Shown: positions 44,752 through 55,267, counted from the stretch's first letter. The stretch is DNA of 64,000 nt from Bacillus carboniphilus (GCF_020524035.2 NZ_CP129013.1:1911822-1975821), one strand, 5' to 3'. Made by a program: numbers and translations. Notes: generated from the sequence alone by a model not told the origin.

Positions 44752-44932
44752 TTCCAAATACCCTCCTAAAAGTTTTCTTTACAACATAACATATAGCAAA
44801 CTATGCTTCAACTCATTTGGCATATTTTATAACCAATCTTCTCATTCAATAGTATTTGAGTGTTGTGTTTTGAAAAGTCCTGATCAATAGTGTATAATTA
44901 CACTAACACTACTTAAGTTAGGAATGACCTAT

Positions 44933-45395
44933 GTGAAAAAGAAAGATTGGATCAAGCTCATATCGACTAAGATACGTTTAATACGAACCGAACAACATTA
45001 TACTCAAAATGAATTCGCTGAAATTGTCGGAATAAGCAAGAAAACACTGGTACAAATTGAAAAAGAAAGACAACTTGCAAGCTGGCCTTTAGTAGTCACT
45101 ATCTGTGCTATATTTAAAGAGAGTGAACTGTTGCAGCAACTTGCAGGTGGAGAACCTATTGAACTTGTTACTCTACTCTCCCCTGCAAAAGCCACCGATC
45201 CAAAAAGAAAAAACACTCGGAGGTAAAGTATGGTGGAAAAATATAGAACATTCAGATGGATTTCGATTACAACAAAATTTAATTAGTCAACATTATCGTA
45301 TCCTAGATGACCAAGACTTCAGGTGCTTTTTTTCATTTGATTATGAAGAAGCCCTATTATTTTTTGAAAAACTAAAAAGAGATAAACACATATAA
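44933..45395 (+). CDS. XRE-family regulator (one frameshift)
   Basis: N-terminal HTH (STKIRLIRTEQHYTQNEFAE, GISKKTLVQIEKERQ), then a C-terminal part in another frame: TLGGKVWWKNIEHSDGFRLQ and ISQHYRILDDQDF. Both belong to one known small-regulator layout, so I join them with a single indel somewhere in the A-rich stretch ~45190-45212, giving ~153 residues. GTG at 44933 is chosen since AGGA is too close to the ATG at 44924. Ends convergent with cssS. Confidence 0.75.
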
Positions 45396-45414
45396 GCCTG
45401 TGTTTATCTCTTTT
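45375..45414. terminator. Bidirectional terminator between the XRE gene and cssS
   Basis: Perfect 16-bp stem AAAAGAGATAAACACA/TGTGTTTATCTCTTTT with an 8-base loop. It overlaps both stop regions. Confidence 0.85.
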
Positions 45415-46759
45415 CCCATTCAACCGAAAATACAACACCATTTTGACTATTTTCAATGGTTAATTTCACATTATGCAAATCAGCAATCCGCTTCATTATT
45501 GCTAATCCTAACCCAAAATTCCCGTTTTCTCCTTTAACAAAAGGTTTAAAAATAGATTGAGCAACCTCTTCTGAAATCGGATCACCATCGTTTTTAAAAG
45601 TAGCTATGACCTCTCCTTCTATCGTTTTGTAAATATCAATGGAAATTTTCGTTTTTGCATACTTAAGCGCATTGTCAATCATATTTTCAAAAAATATTTT
45701 CCACTGTTCGTGGTCACCTATAATTGTGACATCTTCAATTGAAGAATCTATGTTCACTTCTTCTCGTTTATGATGGAGACGGATAATTACCTGCTCAACA
45801 AGTAGTTTTATATTTATTTTTTCTTTTTTTCGTTTTTGTGAAGCTAAATAGTCCAGTTTAGTTAAATATAATAAATTTTTAATCTTTTTCTCAAGTTGTG
45901 CCGCTTCTTCCTCTATCACTTCTGCTGAACCTACTAGACTACCTGAAGGATAAATCCCATCTTTAAGCGCCTCAGCATAGCTTCTTATCACCATAACAGG
46001 TGTTTTCAAGTCATGTGACACATGTTGAAGCATAGTTTGCTGGGTCTCATCTTGCTTTTTTAATTGCTGTCTCATTACTTCAATAGATGAAGCTAAGACA
46101 CCAATTTCATCCGTTCGATCTAACTCAAGTGGTTCATTCCATTTTTTCTTAGCAAGTTTTTGAACATGCCTTTGGATTTGAACAAGCGGTTTTACGAACC
46201 ATTTTGAAAAGAAAATCGACAACACTACCGCTCCTAATAAAACAACTCCTAAAACAAGGTACAAGCGTTGAAGTAAAGTTGATACGAGCTCTTCACGATA
46301 CGTCTCCCAAAGAAATGAGACAAGATAAAATTCCTGACCATTGATAATGACACTATTTTTTATGACATAAAACATCTTTTTCCCATCAATTTCTTTTTCA
46401 TAACGTTTCGATTCTTCTTCCTGACTTATAGCTTGGTGAATAATAGAATTTAATGTCTCTATAGGGTTGGGAATTGAAAAGCTATCTTTTTTATTAAGTC
46501 GATAAGTTTGATTAGATTCTTTATGGATAACAAATTCCTTAACTGACCGGAACGATTGTTGATCAGATTCATCAATTTCCCATTGTTGTAACCCATCTCT
46601 CGTTTGATAATTTTGCCAATCTTCAATCGTTCGATAAATCTCATTTGTAAAAAAACTATTTAACGTCATAGGGATGACCAACGATAATATGCCACCAATC
46701 AAGATTGAAAAGCAGGTAAAAATAATCAATAGCTGTTGCCATATTGGTCTATTTTTCAT
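45404..46759 (-). CDS. cssS: Secretion-stress sensor histidine kinase CssS
   Basis: 451 residues, the same length as B. subtilis CssS. Two membrane helices (about 10-32 and 165-187) flank an extracytoplasmic sensor. HAMP follows, then HisKA with the phospho-His in LQHVSHDLKTPVMVIRSYAEA and an HATPase with DNALKYAK and NFGLGLAI. CssS detects misfolded secreted proteins at the membrane-wall interface and, with CssR, induces htrA-type quality proteases. ATG at 46759 follows GCGGTGG and overlaps cssR by 11 bases. Confidence 0.88.
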   Translation of the reverse strand: MKNRPIWQQLLIIFTCFSILIGGILSLVIPMTLNSFFTNEIYRTIEDWQNYQTRDGLQQWEIDESDQQSFRSVKEFVIHKESNQTYRLNKKDSFSIPNPIETLNSIIHQAISQEEESKRYEKEIDGKKMFYVIKNSVIINGQEFYLVSFLWETYREELVSTLLQRLYLVLGVVLLGAVVLSIFFSKWFVKPLVQIQRHVQKLAKKKWNEPLELDRTDEIGVLASSIEVMRQQLKKQDETQQTMLQHVSHDLKTPVMVIRSYAEALKDGIYPSGSLVGSAEVIEEEAAQLEKKIKNLLYLTKLDYLASQKRKKEKINIKLLVEQVIIRLHHKREEVNIDSSIEDVTIIGDHEQWKIFFENMIDNALKYAKTKISIDIYKTIEGEVIATFKNDGDPISEEVAQSIFKPFVKGENGNFGLGLAIMKRIADLHNVKLTIENSQNGVVFSVEWEKR

Positions 46760-47423
46760 GTACGTCCACCGCTCGGTATCCGAAACCATAAACCGTTTCT
46801 ATATTTATAAAGGGCATTTTCCTTCTTATTCTTCTTACTAAATCATCAACCACTCGATCGGAACCAAAGTAATCTTCTCCCCACACTAGGTTTAAGATCT
46901 CTTCTCTTGAGAACGCTCGTCCAATATGATCAGCAAACAAGGCAAAAAGATCAAATTCCAATGATGTTAGAGAAAGTGGATTTCCATCTAAAAACACGAG
47001 ACGTTTTTGTTTGTTAATCTCATATGGTCCATATTTTTCAATATTTGTTTGGAATTTTTCATACGTACGATTTAAGATTTTTTTTGCTCGAATAATTAAT
47101 TCCTTTGGCAAAAAAGGCTTCGATAAATAGTCTTCACTTCCAAGCTCTAACCCTAATATACGATCTAAGTCCGCGTCCCTTGCACTAATAAAAATAACAG
47201 GGGTGGACTGATTATGATCTTTTATTTTCTTTAATATTTCATATCCATCTACTTCAGGTAACATAATGTCTAGTATCCACAAATGAGGTTCATTTGCAAT
47301 TACATTTAATGCCTCCTTCCCATTGGTAAAAGAGGTAACATCCCATCCTTCTTGTCTTAAATACATCGTTAATACTTGATTTAAATGGTGCTCATCTTCA
47401 ACTAAATATATTTTAAAACTCAT
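46749..47423 (-). CDS. cssR: Secretion-stress response regulator CssR
   Basis: 224 residues, OmpR type. Closely follows B. subtilis CssR: KIYLVEDEHHLNQVLT, PHLWILDIMLPEVDGYE (phospho-Asp), ISARDADLDRILGLELGS, LSKPFLP, and the winged helix ending DDLVRRIRRKMP...YGFGYR. AGGAG precedes the ATG. Forms the cssRS operon with the overlapping kinase gene. Confidence 0.92.
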   Translation of the reverse strand: MSFKIYLVEDEHHLNQVLTMYLRQEGWDVTSFTNGKEALNVIANEPHLWILDIMLPEVDGYEILKKIKDHNQSTPVIFISARDADLDRILGLELGSEDYLSKPFLPKELIIRAKKILNRTYEKFQTNIEKYGPYEINKQKRLVFLDGNPLSLTSLEFDLFALFADHIGRAFSREEILNLVWGEDYFGSDRVVDDLVRRIRRKMPFINIETVYGFGYRAVDVHEK

Positions 47424-47537
47424 GAAAACACTCCTCTACGTTCATCTTTCTTTTAACAATCATAAAACATGATGACGAGATAATCTATAATGTATTAATC
47501 TAATATTATGTTGAATAACACAAAAGAAGGTGAGTAT

Positions 47538-48761
47538 ATGAATCATGACCCTTTTAAGTATAGCTTTAACAACTTAGACGATATTGCAGATCGAATAAGT
47601 GAAATCCTTCAATGTGCCATCACAATAGAAGATATTAACCATCGATTATTAGCCTATAGTTCGCATAAATCGGGAACAGATGACGCAAGAACAGCCACAA
47701 TTATCGAACGAAGAGTACCAGAAAAAGTAATTAATCGCCTATGGAAAGATGGGATTATTCCTAAACTACTACAAACAGACAATCCGATCAGAATTAAAAA
47801 TATTGAAGAGATTGGACTAAACGACCGTGTCGCTATTTCCATATGGCATAAACAGGAAGTTGTAGGATTTATTTGGGCCCTTGAAAATGAAAAAAACCTT
47901 GAAAAGGATGACATCGAATTACTAAAAAAAGCAGCAAAGTCAGTCAAAAACAAATTATTAAACCTTCAAGCAAGAAGAATTAAAAAGGTGGAAAAAAGCC
48001 AAGAGTTTTTTTGGAAATTACTTACTGGACATGTAGCAACGACCAAAGAGATAAAGGCAGGTATTGAAGAACTTTTATATACAGTGCCATCATCTTATTC
48101 GATTGTGATTTTAAAATTTCCACACCCAATTGATGAAGGAACAGAGAAACATATCCATTATCTTTTAGAGACAACACAGCAAGTGACGATCCTTCTTTCA
48201 ACCATTGATTATAATGAATTACTGATGTTTATTATCCCAAAAACGGAATATCCATTAAAAGATATTAAAACCTTTTTACATTGGTTGGATTTACAACTAG
48301 GCGACCGTTACTCTATCAAAGGAGTTATGGCCAGTATTGGTGGTATTTATCAAGATTTAACAAACATTGTAGGAAGTTATCAAGAAGCTCAAACCGTACT
48401 GAAAATAAAAGAAAAATTCCCAACTGAAACGCTCGATCTCGTTAGTTATTCTGAACTAGGAATTTATCAATACTTAGATATCTTAGCAGATCAAAGAAAG
48501 CGGTATGGATTTATTAATTATTCCTTGATGAAGTTACTTCAATATGACGAATATCACAATACAGACTTAGTAAAAACATTGGAAGCATTCCTTGATGAAG
48601 ACGGCAATGCCAAATCTGCTGCCAATTCATTAAAGGTTCACCTTAATACGCTTAGTTATCGTATCAAAAGAATTGAACAAATAGGTGAGATTGATTTAAA
48701 AAATATCAATCAAAAAATGACAATCTATTTAGATTTGAAAATACGTAAAATGACTTTGTGA
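47538..48761 (+). CDS. adeR: PucR-type activator AdeR of alanine dehydrogenase
   Basis: About 407 residues. N-terminal sensory domain (GAF-like), middle GGDEF-like/CdaR region, and C-terminal PucR HTH (LDEDGNAKSAANSLKVHLNT, LSYRIKRIEQI). In B. subtilis AdeR sits beside ald and activates it; the same pairing is kept here. ATG at 47538 after AAGGTGAG. Confidence 0.88.
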   Translation: MNHDPFKYSFNNLDDIADRISEILQCAITIEDINHRLLAYSSHKSGTDDARTATIIERRVPEKVINRLWKDGIIPKLLQTDNPIRIKNIEEIGLNDRVAISIWHKQEVVGFIWALENEKNLEKDDIELLKKAAKSVKNKLLNLQARRIKKVEKSQEFFWKLLTGHVATTKEIKAGIEELLYTVPSSYSIVILKFPHPIDEGTEKHIHYLLETTQQVTILLSTIDYNELLMFIIPKTEYPLKDIKTFLHWLDLQLGDRYSIKGVMASIGGIYQDLTNIVGSYQEAQTVLKIKEKFPTETLDLVSYSELGIYQYLDILADQRKRYGFINYSLMKLLQYDEYHNTDLVKTLEAFLDEDGNAKSAANSLKVHLNTLSYRIKRIEQIGEIDLKNINQKMTIYLDLKIRKMTL

Positions 48762-48779
48762 ATTTTCACAAAGTCATTT
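48748..48779 (+). terminator. Terminator after adeR
   Basis: Stem AAATGACTTTGTGA/TCACAAAGTCATTT with a 4-base loop, overlapping the adeR stop. Confidence 0.75.
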
Positions 48780-48898
48780 ATTAAATTTCTCCTTTTCAAA
48801 CAAACAACCTTTTCACATTTTTAATTATACTAATAATAAATTATATGGTTATTATACGAAGAATAACATTAGGTTTTTTGCATAAAGGAGGAATCTTT

Positions 48899-50032
48899 AT
48901 GATTATTGGTGTACCAAAAGAGATAAAAAATAACGAAAACCGCGTGGCTTTAACACCTGCTAACGTCTCCCAATTGGTCAGTCATGGACATAAAGTCTAT
49001 GTTGAACAAGAAGTTGGGGCAGGAAGTAACTTCTTTGATGAAGACTATGAAAATGCAGGTGCACAAGTCCTCTCTGATGCGAGTGATGTTTGGTCACATG
49101 CAAATATGGTTATGAAAGTAAAAGAACCATTATCTGAAGAATATCAATTTTTCAGAGACGATTTGATCTTATTCACCTACTTGCACTTAGCTGCTGAACC
49201 CAACCTTACAGAAGCATTAAAGAACAGTGGAATTACAGCCATTGCTTATGAGACGGTCGCTGATGGACACTCTCTTCCATTATTAACTCCTATGAGTGAG
49301 GTTGCTGGTCGAATGTCAGCACAAATTGGAGCTCAATTATTAGAGAAACCAAAAGGTGGAAAAGGCATTCTCCTGTCTGGTGTTCCAGGGGTGAGTAGGG
49401 GCAAGGTAATCATTATTGGAGGCGGTGTTGTTGGAACAAATGCCGCTAAAATTGCAATTGGACTCGGAGCGGATGTAACAATTGTCGATGTTAACGCCAA
49501 TCGATTACGACAATTAGAAGACATTTTTGGAAACCAGATTAAAACATTAATTTCGAATCCCACAACACTTATTCAAGCAGTTGCTGAAGCAGATTTACTA
49601 ATATGCGCGGTGTTAATTCCTGGAGCAAAGGCTCCTACGTTAGTAACAGAAAAAATGGTAAAAACAATGAAAAAGGGCTCAGTCATCGTTGATGTAGCCA
49701 TTGACCAAGGTGGAATTGTAGAAACGATCGATCATATAACGACTCATGATAACCCAACTTACGAAAAGCATGGTGTTTTACACTATGCAGTAGCAAATAT
49801 GCCTGGTGCTGTTCCACAGACCTCAACAATCGCCCTTACAAATGTGACAGTACCTTTTGCCCTTGAAATAGCAGACAAAGGTTTGCAAACGGCTCTTTCT
49901 GATAACCCTAGTTTAAAACATGGTGTAAATGTAGCCGCAGGTCAAGTAACATATAAAGCCATTGCGAACGATTTATCATACACCTATGTCCCAGTTGAAA
50001 CAGCTTTACAAGAAGTAACAACAAAAATATAA
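48899..50032 (+). CDS. ald: Alanine dehydrogenase
   Basis: 377 residues, NAD-dependent oxidative deamination of L-alanine to pyruvate, used for alanine catabolism and normal sporulation. [20 protein letters not shown] at the start, MKVKEPL, the Rossmann [18 protein letters not shown], catalytic His/Asp in [16 protein letters not shown] and [11 protein letters not shown] at 48899 is fixed by AAAGGAGG; the longer open frame from 48845 is upstream leader. Confidence 0.95.
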   Translation: MIIGVPKEIKNNENRVALTPANVSQLVSHGHKVYVEQEVGAGSNFFDEDYENAGAQVLSDASDVWSHANMVMKVKEPLSEEYQFFRDDLILFTYLHLAAEPNLTEALKNSGITAIAYETVADGHSLPLLTPMSEVAGRMSAQIGAQLLEKPKGGKGILLSGVPGVSRGKVIIIGGGVVGTNAAKIAIGLGADVTIVDVNANRLRQLEDIFGNQIKTLISNPTTLIQAVAEADLLICAVLIPGAKAPTLVTEKMVKTMKKGSVIVDVAIDQGGIVETIDHITTHDNPTYEKHGVLHYAVANMPGAVPQTSTIALTNVTVPFALEIADKGLQTALSDNPSLKHGVNVAAGQVTYKAIANDLSYTYVPVETALQEVTTKI

Positions 50033-50061
50033 TCTGCCCATAGAACAACCTCGAATCAACT

Positions 50062-50097
50062 AAAAAGCTACCTTCCATAATTTAGAGGTAGCTTTTT
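50062..50097. terminator. Bidirectional terminator between ald and the orphan kinase
   Basis: Stem AAAAAGCTACC/GGTAGCTTTTT with a 14-base loop, between convergent genes. Confidence 0.88.
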
Positions 50098-50106
50098 ACC
50101 TTATCT

Positions 50107-51878
50107 TTAACTAATAGCTGGCAATAAAATATATACATTTGTTCCTTTTCCTTCAATACTTTCAAACTGAATATCACCTAAATGCTCTTCTTTTATTATT
50201 TTATAACAAACGGTTAAACCTAACCCTGTTCCACGGTCTTTTGTTGTGAAGAAAGGCTCCCCTAACTTTTCTAACATTCCAGGAGGAATACCCCCACCTT
50301 CATCCTTAATGGACACATCAATATAGGTGCCGTATGAAGTAACCTCTATATCAATTTTACCCTCACTTGACATTGATTCAATCGAATTTTTAATCAAGTT
50401 GATAAATACTTGTTTCAGATGGTTTTTATTCGCTTTGATCAACGGCAATTGATTTTGAACAGTATAATTAAGTTCAATATCCTTTTTTTTGAGCCGCTGT
50501 ACTCATTAATAAAATAACATCTTCTAAAATCCCCTCAACTCTTTCCTCTGTAAAATCTTTTTGATGAGGTTTTGAAATAATGAGAAGCTCTCCAATGACT
50601 TCATTCATTCTGTCGATTTCTTCTTCCATAATTTTATAATATTTCATTGAACGATCATCATACGTATAGGACTCCTTTAGAAATTGTATAAACCCTTTAA
50701 TGGAAGTCAACGGATTACGAATTTCATGAGCAATCCCCGCAGCTAGTTCGCCTATGACACTCATCTTTTCTGATTGAAGAATAAAGTCTTCCTGTTTTTT
50801 TTAATTCAGTAACATCATTACCTATACAAAGAAGAAATAGCTTCCCTTTCATATGAATAGGAATCTTCGTTACTTCAATAATTCTTTTCTCACCTTGATA
50901 AGATTCAATTACTTCAATTGACTTGTTTTTCTTGACTTTGTTTTCAAGTATAAAACGTTCTTCCTGTTCAATGGTCGTTGCTCTTTGAGAGTTGTTATCT
51001 AATTCTGTTTCTTTTCTTCCTATCATTTCTTTTTCAGACAACCCGTATAATTGCTTAAGTGATGAATTAATGAGGATAAACCTATGATTAAAATCCTTCA
51101 CATAAATATAGCTTGGATTTAAATGAATAATTTTAGCCAATAAATATCTGTACTCTTTCAAATCAATATTAATCATAGAAAGATTATTAGATTGCAAAGT
51201 AAAAAAACCTGTAAATATAATAATCGTAGATAGCACTGACCCAAAATTCGAAAAAAATATAGGGATGACTTCCATTTTACTTAATATCCCTATAATAAAA
51301 ATAAGAAATACAGCAGTGGATAAATATGTACAAAATATTCTTAAGGAAGCTTCTTTCAAACGAAAAGTAATAAAAATAAGTAAAAGAATCCCCAACATTC
51401 CGATGATATCATTTAAAAAGAATATCCAACCTAATGAACCATAGTGAGGATAAAAATATGAAAGATCATGATAGGTTTTAAGTTCCAGACCAGCTATTCC
51501 AAAATTAGACCAACTAAAGATATAAACAATGGTTGAGAAAACAAGTAACAAATAAAAGAATCTTTTATTCACCCAATTAAAATGATGATGATAAAAAATA
51601 TCTTCAGATGGAACGTATTTAATTAATAATCTAGAAATCAAAAATATTACTGGTGTCGTATAAATGTTGGCTATATTAAGAACTTTATATAAAAAATGAA
51701 CGGTCTGTTCATCAAACAAATTCACACTATATAAAAGGGAGATGTTTACTTGCCCTAAAAATTGAAAAGCTAAATAAATGATTACCACTTTTGATAATGG
51801 TATACGGTAAAGCAGAAAAATAACAAAAACAAACGAAAGTGGAATCAAAGAAACAAGGAACAGAAGCATAAAAATCAT
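50107..51878 (-). CDS. Orphan 7TM-PAS sensor histidine kinase, sporulation-kinase type (two frameshifts)
   Basis: Reconstructed at ~590 residues: about seven N-terminal membrane helices, a PAS domain (NPSYIYVKDFNHRFILIN, IGRKETELD), HisKA with GELAAGIAHEIRNPLTSIKG, and HATPase with NLIKNSIESM, GGGIPPGMLEKLGEPFF and GTGLGLTVCYKII. The H-box resembles KinA/KinB-type kinases feeding Spo0F. The frame breaks in two T8 runs (50795-50802 and 50483-50490), which looks like homopolymer miscounting. ATG at 51878 after GGAG. No response regulator is adjacent. Confidence 0.85.
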
Positions 51879-52094
51879 ATTCAATCACTCCAAACAAGCT
51901 ACCTCTTCTATCCTCTCAACAATTTCTTACAATGAATTTGTAATGATAATTTTTAATCACCTCATTAACTATACTAAAATTTCTTTTTTCTATCTATATA
52001 TTTCACTAAATTCAATGAAAACAACGTTAAAGACTCAACCAACATATTTCAAGTTAGCCTAATTAAATCCTAAAAGGGGAAAACAAATTCAAAA

Positions 52095-52126
52095 ATGTTA
52101 ACCTTATATTATAATAAGTTGACAAT
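52095..52126. promoter_or_regulatory. BirA-like operator and promoter of bioY
   Basis: Two half sites ATGTTAACC (52095-52103) and GTTGACAAT (52118-52126), separated by 14 bases, form the dyad used by the biotin repressor BirA. The right half contains TTGACA, which with a 17-base spacer to TTAAAT makes a plausible -35/-10 promoter for bioY, so repressor binding would block it. Confidence 0.7.
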
Positions 52127-52184
52127 ACTAGTGTTTATCAATTAAATTAAGTCTATAGAAATATATATACGAGGAGTGATTATA

Positions 52185-52775
52185 TTGAAATCAATTCGAG
52201 CTTACGATATTACTTTAGTAGCTATGTTTGCAGCTCTCATGGCAATTGGAGCAAACCTTACCTCTTGGGCTCCTTTTCTACAAGTAGGGGGGGTACCTCT
52301 TTCCATGGCACCATTTTTTTGTATTTTAGCAGGGCTCCTTTTAGGAAGTCGATTAGGTGCCTTATCTATGACTGTCTATATGTTAGTAGGAATCGTAGGA
52401 GCACCCGTTTTTGCTCAGTTTAAATCAGGTATATTCGTTATTATTGGCCCGACAGGTGGGTTTATCATTTCATATATTTTAACCGCCTATGTTTCAGGGA
52501 AAATAGTCGAAAGAAAAAAAGAACCTACTTTCCCAACATTCCTGATTGCTTCATTAGTAGGAATTTCTACTATTTATTTATTTGGGACAACGTATTTCTG
52601 GGTAGCCAATAATGTTTGGCTAGACTTTAAAATGGGGTATGGAGCAGCCTGGGGAATCATGAGTTCGTTTATGATAAAGGATTTGGCCTTTACCATTTTG
52701 GGAGCAATCATTGCTCCAAGAGTTTTTCAAGCAGTAAAACGAGCAACTAACTATCAAAAACATCATGCGGCATAA
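52185..52775 (+). CDS. bioY: Biotin transporter S component BioY
   Basis: About 196 residues, six membrane helices, typical BioY motifs (AALMAIGANLTSW, GGVPLSMAPFF, ILAGLLLGSRLGALSM, GPTGGFIISY). BioY binds biotin and works alone or with the ECF energy module. TTG at 52185 is chosen from the GAGGAG spacing; GTG at 52176 is too close. A BirA-like operator lies just upstream. Same place relative to pepA as yuiG in B. subtilis. Confidence 0.92.
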   Translation: MKSIRAYDITLVAMFAALMAIGANLTSWAPFLQVGGVPLSMAPFFCILAGLLLGSRLGALSMTVYMLVGIVGAPVFAQFKSGIFVIIGPTGGFIISYILTAYVSGKIVERKKEPTFPTFLIASLVGISTIYLFGTTYFWVANNVWLDFKMGYGAAWGIMSSFMIKDLAFTILGAIIAPRVFQAVKRATNYQKHHAA

Positions 52776-52806
52776 GAAAAGCTAGAGGGACACGATAAAT
52801 CTTTAA

Positions 52807-52964
52807 AGTGCGTGTTCAAAAAGGCGGGAAAAAAGAGCCGAGAAGAACGAGGCGACGAAGCTATGAGCACCACAGTGTACGTTCTTTGTACATGAGGAGT
52901 GTAATAGCGAGACAACAAAGTTATTCGACTGCAATTTTTTTAAGACTTTTTGAACAACCTCTTA
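52807..52964. repeat. Type B inverted-end element, empty copy
   Basis: About 158 bp with ends GTGCGTGTTCAAAAAGGCG and GACTTTTTGAACAACCTCTT. It has the same internal marks as the 16688 copy and no cassette inserted. Lies between bioY and the pepA terminator. Confidence 0.85.
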
Positions 52965-53025
52965 AAGGATGGAATCTAAATAAGAAAGCAAAGTTAGAAC
53001 ATTTTTCAGGCCATATAAGTCTGTT

Positions 53026-53053
53026 AAAAAAGCTGGCGATTGCCAGCTTTTTT
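53026..53053 (-). terminator. Terminator after pepA
   Basis: Stem AAAAAAGCTGGC/GCCAGCTTTTTT with a 4-base loop, touching the pepA stop; T and A runs on both sides. Confidence 0.9.
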
Positions 53054-54552
53054 TATTCACTAAAATTTTCAATGAAGTTCGCAAGAGTCCTTGACATAAC
53101 ACCTGTGGCTCCACTTGGACCTAAATCATCCGCTTGTTTTTTCATAGCCGTACCTGCAATATCTAAATGAACCCATGGTGTTTTCTCGACAAATTCTTGT
53201 AAGAAAGCAGCAGCAAAAATGGCGTGACCGTCACGTCCAGGAGAATTGTTTAAATCAGCTACTTTACTTTTACATACCCGTTCTTTATGTTTAGGAGGTA
53301 TAGGCAATTGCCAAATTGGCTCTCCGCAATTTTCAGATGCTTTTTCGACAGACTGGAGTAACTCTTGATCATTGGTCATTGTTCCTGTGGTCTCATTTCC
53401 AAGAGCAACAACAACCCCTCCCGTTAAAGTTGCTACATCTATTATATACTTGGCTCCATTTTGCTTGGCATAGGTAATTCCATCAGCTAGAGCTAATCGA
53501 CCTTCTGCATCTGTATTTAATACCTCAATTGTTTTACCAGACATAGAAGTGATGACATCATCTGGTTTCATTGCTCCACCGCTAATCATGTTATCTGTTG
53601 AAGGTATAACCGCTAACACATTTTGTTCAGGTTTTATCTGCGCTATAATTTCCATTGCTCCTAAAACAGATGCGGCTCCCCCCATATCTGTTTTCATTTC
53701 AACAATACTGTCTTTAGATTTCAAGGAATATCCACCTGTATCAAAAGTAATTCCTTTCCCAACAAGGGCAATAACATCTTCCCAGTTCTTCTTCCCTTGA
53801 TACTTAAGTATTATCATTTTAGGTGGCTCTTCAGAACCTTTGTTTACAGCTAATAAAGCACCCATTCCTAAAGACTCCATTTGATCTTTTTCAAGTATGT
53901 CATATTGCAATCCATACTGTTGGGCAATCGAAATAGCTTCTTCTGCCATCTTTGTAGGAGTTAAAATATTACCAGGCATATTTACTAACGTACGTGCCTT
54001 ATTCGCACCTGTTCCATATAAGGACCCTACCTTGATATTCGCTGATATTGCTTTATGTTCACCGTTTGTATCAACTTGTACCTTTTTGAGGTTTGAAACT
54101 TCCTCACCTGTTTCACTTTTCTTATAATGAACAATGCGATAAGTCGAAAGAGTAGCAGCTTCCCCTAATAGTTGCGCTATTTTCACTTCATCAATTTCTG
54201 ATTGTATAAAGGTATCTAAAACAACACTAACTTCTTGATGTCCATCGCCTTGAACCTTTTGACACACCCGTCCGAAAGCTTCTCTTGCTATATCAACACT
54301 GTATTGATCTTTATATCCTAGCCCAACAAAATAGATTCTTTTTATAGGTAACTTACCTAGCGTATGTATTGTACTCACTTTTTTTGAGTCTGAACGAATG
54401 TCTTTATCTTTGATCATGTCCATTAAGGAGCCATCCATTTGACGATCCATTTCTAAGATTGTTTCATTATAGGACGTATCTTCTTTGAAAACTCCAACTA
54501 TTAACGTTTTTTTCTCATATAGATGTTCTTTCTTTTTTACTGTGAACTCCAT
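53053..54552 (-). CDS. pepA: Leucyl (cytosol) aminopeptidase PepA
   Basis: 499 residues, M17 family two-metal aminopeptidase releasing N-terminal residues. Metal and catalytic motifs: VGKGITFDTGGYSLK, MKTDMGGAASVLGAM, and VLNTDAEGRLALAD. Corresponds to B. subtilis YuiE. ATG at 54552 after CGGAGG. Divergent from yuiD. Confidence 0.94.
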   Translation of the reverse strand: MEFTVKKKEHLYEKKTLIVGVFKEDTSYNETILEMDRQMDGSLMDMIKDKDIRSDSKKVSTIHTLGKLPIKRIYFVGLGYKDQYSVDIAREAFGRVCQKVQGDGHQEVSVVLDTFIQSEIDEVKIAQLLGEAATLSTYRIVHYKKSETGEEVSNLKKVQVDTNGEHKAISANIKVGSLYGTGANKARTLVNMPGNILTPTKMAEEAISIAQQYGLQYDILEKDQMESLGMGALLAVNKGSEEPPKMIILKYQGKKNWEDVIALVGKGITFDTGGYSLKSKDSIVEMKTDMGGAASVLGAMEIIAQIKPEQNVLAVIPSTDNMISGGAMKPDDVITSMSGKTIEVLNTDAEGRLALADGITYAKQNGAKYIIDVATLTGGVVVALGNETTGTMTNDQELLQSVEKASENCGEPIWQLPIPPKHKERVCKSKVADLNNSPGRDGHAIFAAAFLQEFVEKTPWVHLDIAGTAMKKQADDLGPSGATGVMSRTLANFIENFSE

Positions 54553-54766
54553 TCCTACACCTCCGAGGTTATTTCTTTATGTTTTACGAACTCTCTTTAT
54601 TATAAATGATCCACTCATATTTTTCGATTCCCTAAATATTAGTCTCAAGCAATCAATATTTAAATTCACTTCTTTAAAAAATCATCCTTTTTTTATGGTA
54701 AGATAATGGTTAAAATAAAAACATTGATTTCTTTTGATCATTGTTTAAAGGAGCGTTCTCAATCAC

Positions 54767-55246
54767 ATGAATGAACTGTTAAACTTTCCTTTACTTTCTT
54801 CTTTATGCGCCATTTTTTTTGCTCAATTTATAAAAGTACCCATACAATTTGTCGTTAGCAAAAAATTAGATTGGTCACTTTTAACTAGTACAGGAGGAAT
54901 GCCTAGTTCTCATTCCGCAGCAGTAACTGCCTTATCAACGGCTATCGCTATAGATCATGGCTTTCATTCTCCTATATTTGCAGTTGCTGCCATTTTTTCA
55001 ATTATTACAATGTTTGATGCTACTGGTGTACGAAGACATGCGGGTGAACAAGCTACCGTACTTAATAAATTAGTAATTGATTTCAATCGTTTTGTAGAGG
55101 AAGCCAAAATATGGCCTAAAATAGAAGAACAAGAAAAACAAAGAAGGCTAAAAGAGCTTTTAGGTCACCAACCTATAGAGGTCTTTTTTGGAGGACTTAC
55201 CGGAATTTTATTAACTCTTTTTTTACACTACATCCTATCTACATGA
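54767..55246 (+). CDS. yuiD: Divergent PAP2-family protein YuiD
   Basis: 159 residues, membrane protein (DUF212). TGGMPSSHSAAVTALSTAIA and DATGVRRHAGEQA are the family marks, recalling acid phosphatase/PAP2 enzymes, though the catalytic set is not complete. AAAGGAG is rather far (13 bases) from the ATG. Convergent with yuiC, as in B. subtilis. Confidence 0.9.
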   Translation: MNELLNFPLLSSLCAIFFAQFIKVPIQFVVSKKLDWSLLTSTGGMPSSHSAAVTALSTAIAIDHGFHSPIFAVAAIFSIITMFDATGVRRHAGEQATVLNKLVIDFNRFVEEAKIWPKIEEQEKQRRLKELLGHQPIEVFFGGLTGILLTLFLHYILST

Positions 55247-55267
55247 TTATGTAAATTATCGGAAAAG

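Noticed and set aside
48780-48898. Riboswitch or T-box in the ald leader
   Set aside because: The leader is ~120 bases, AT-rich, without a specifier-type hairpin or a terminator/antiterminator pair.
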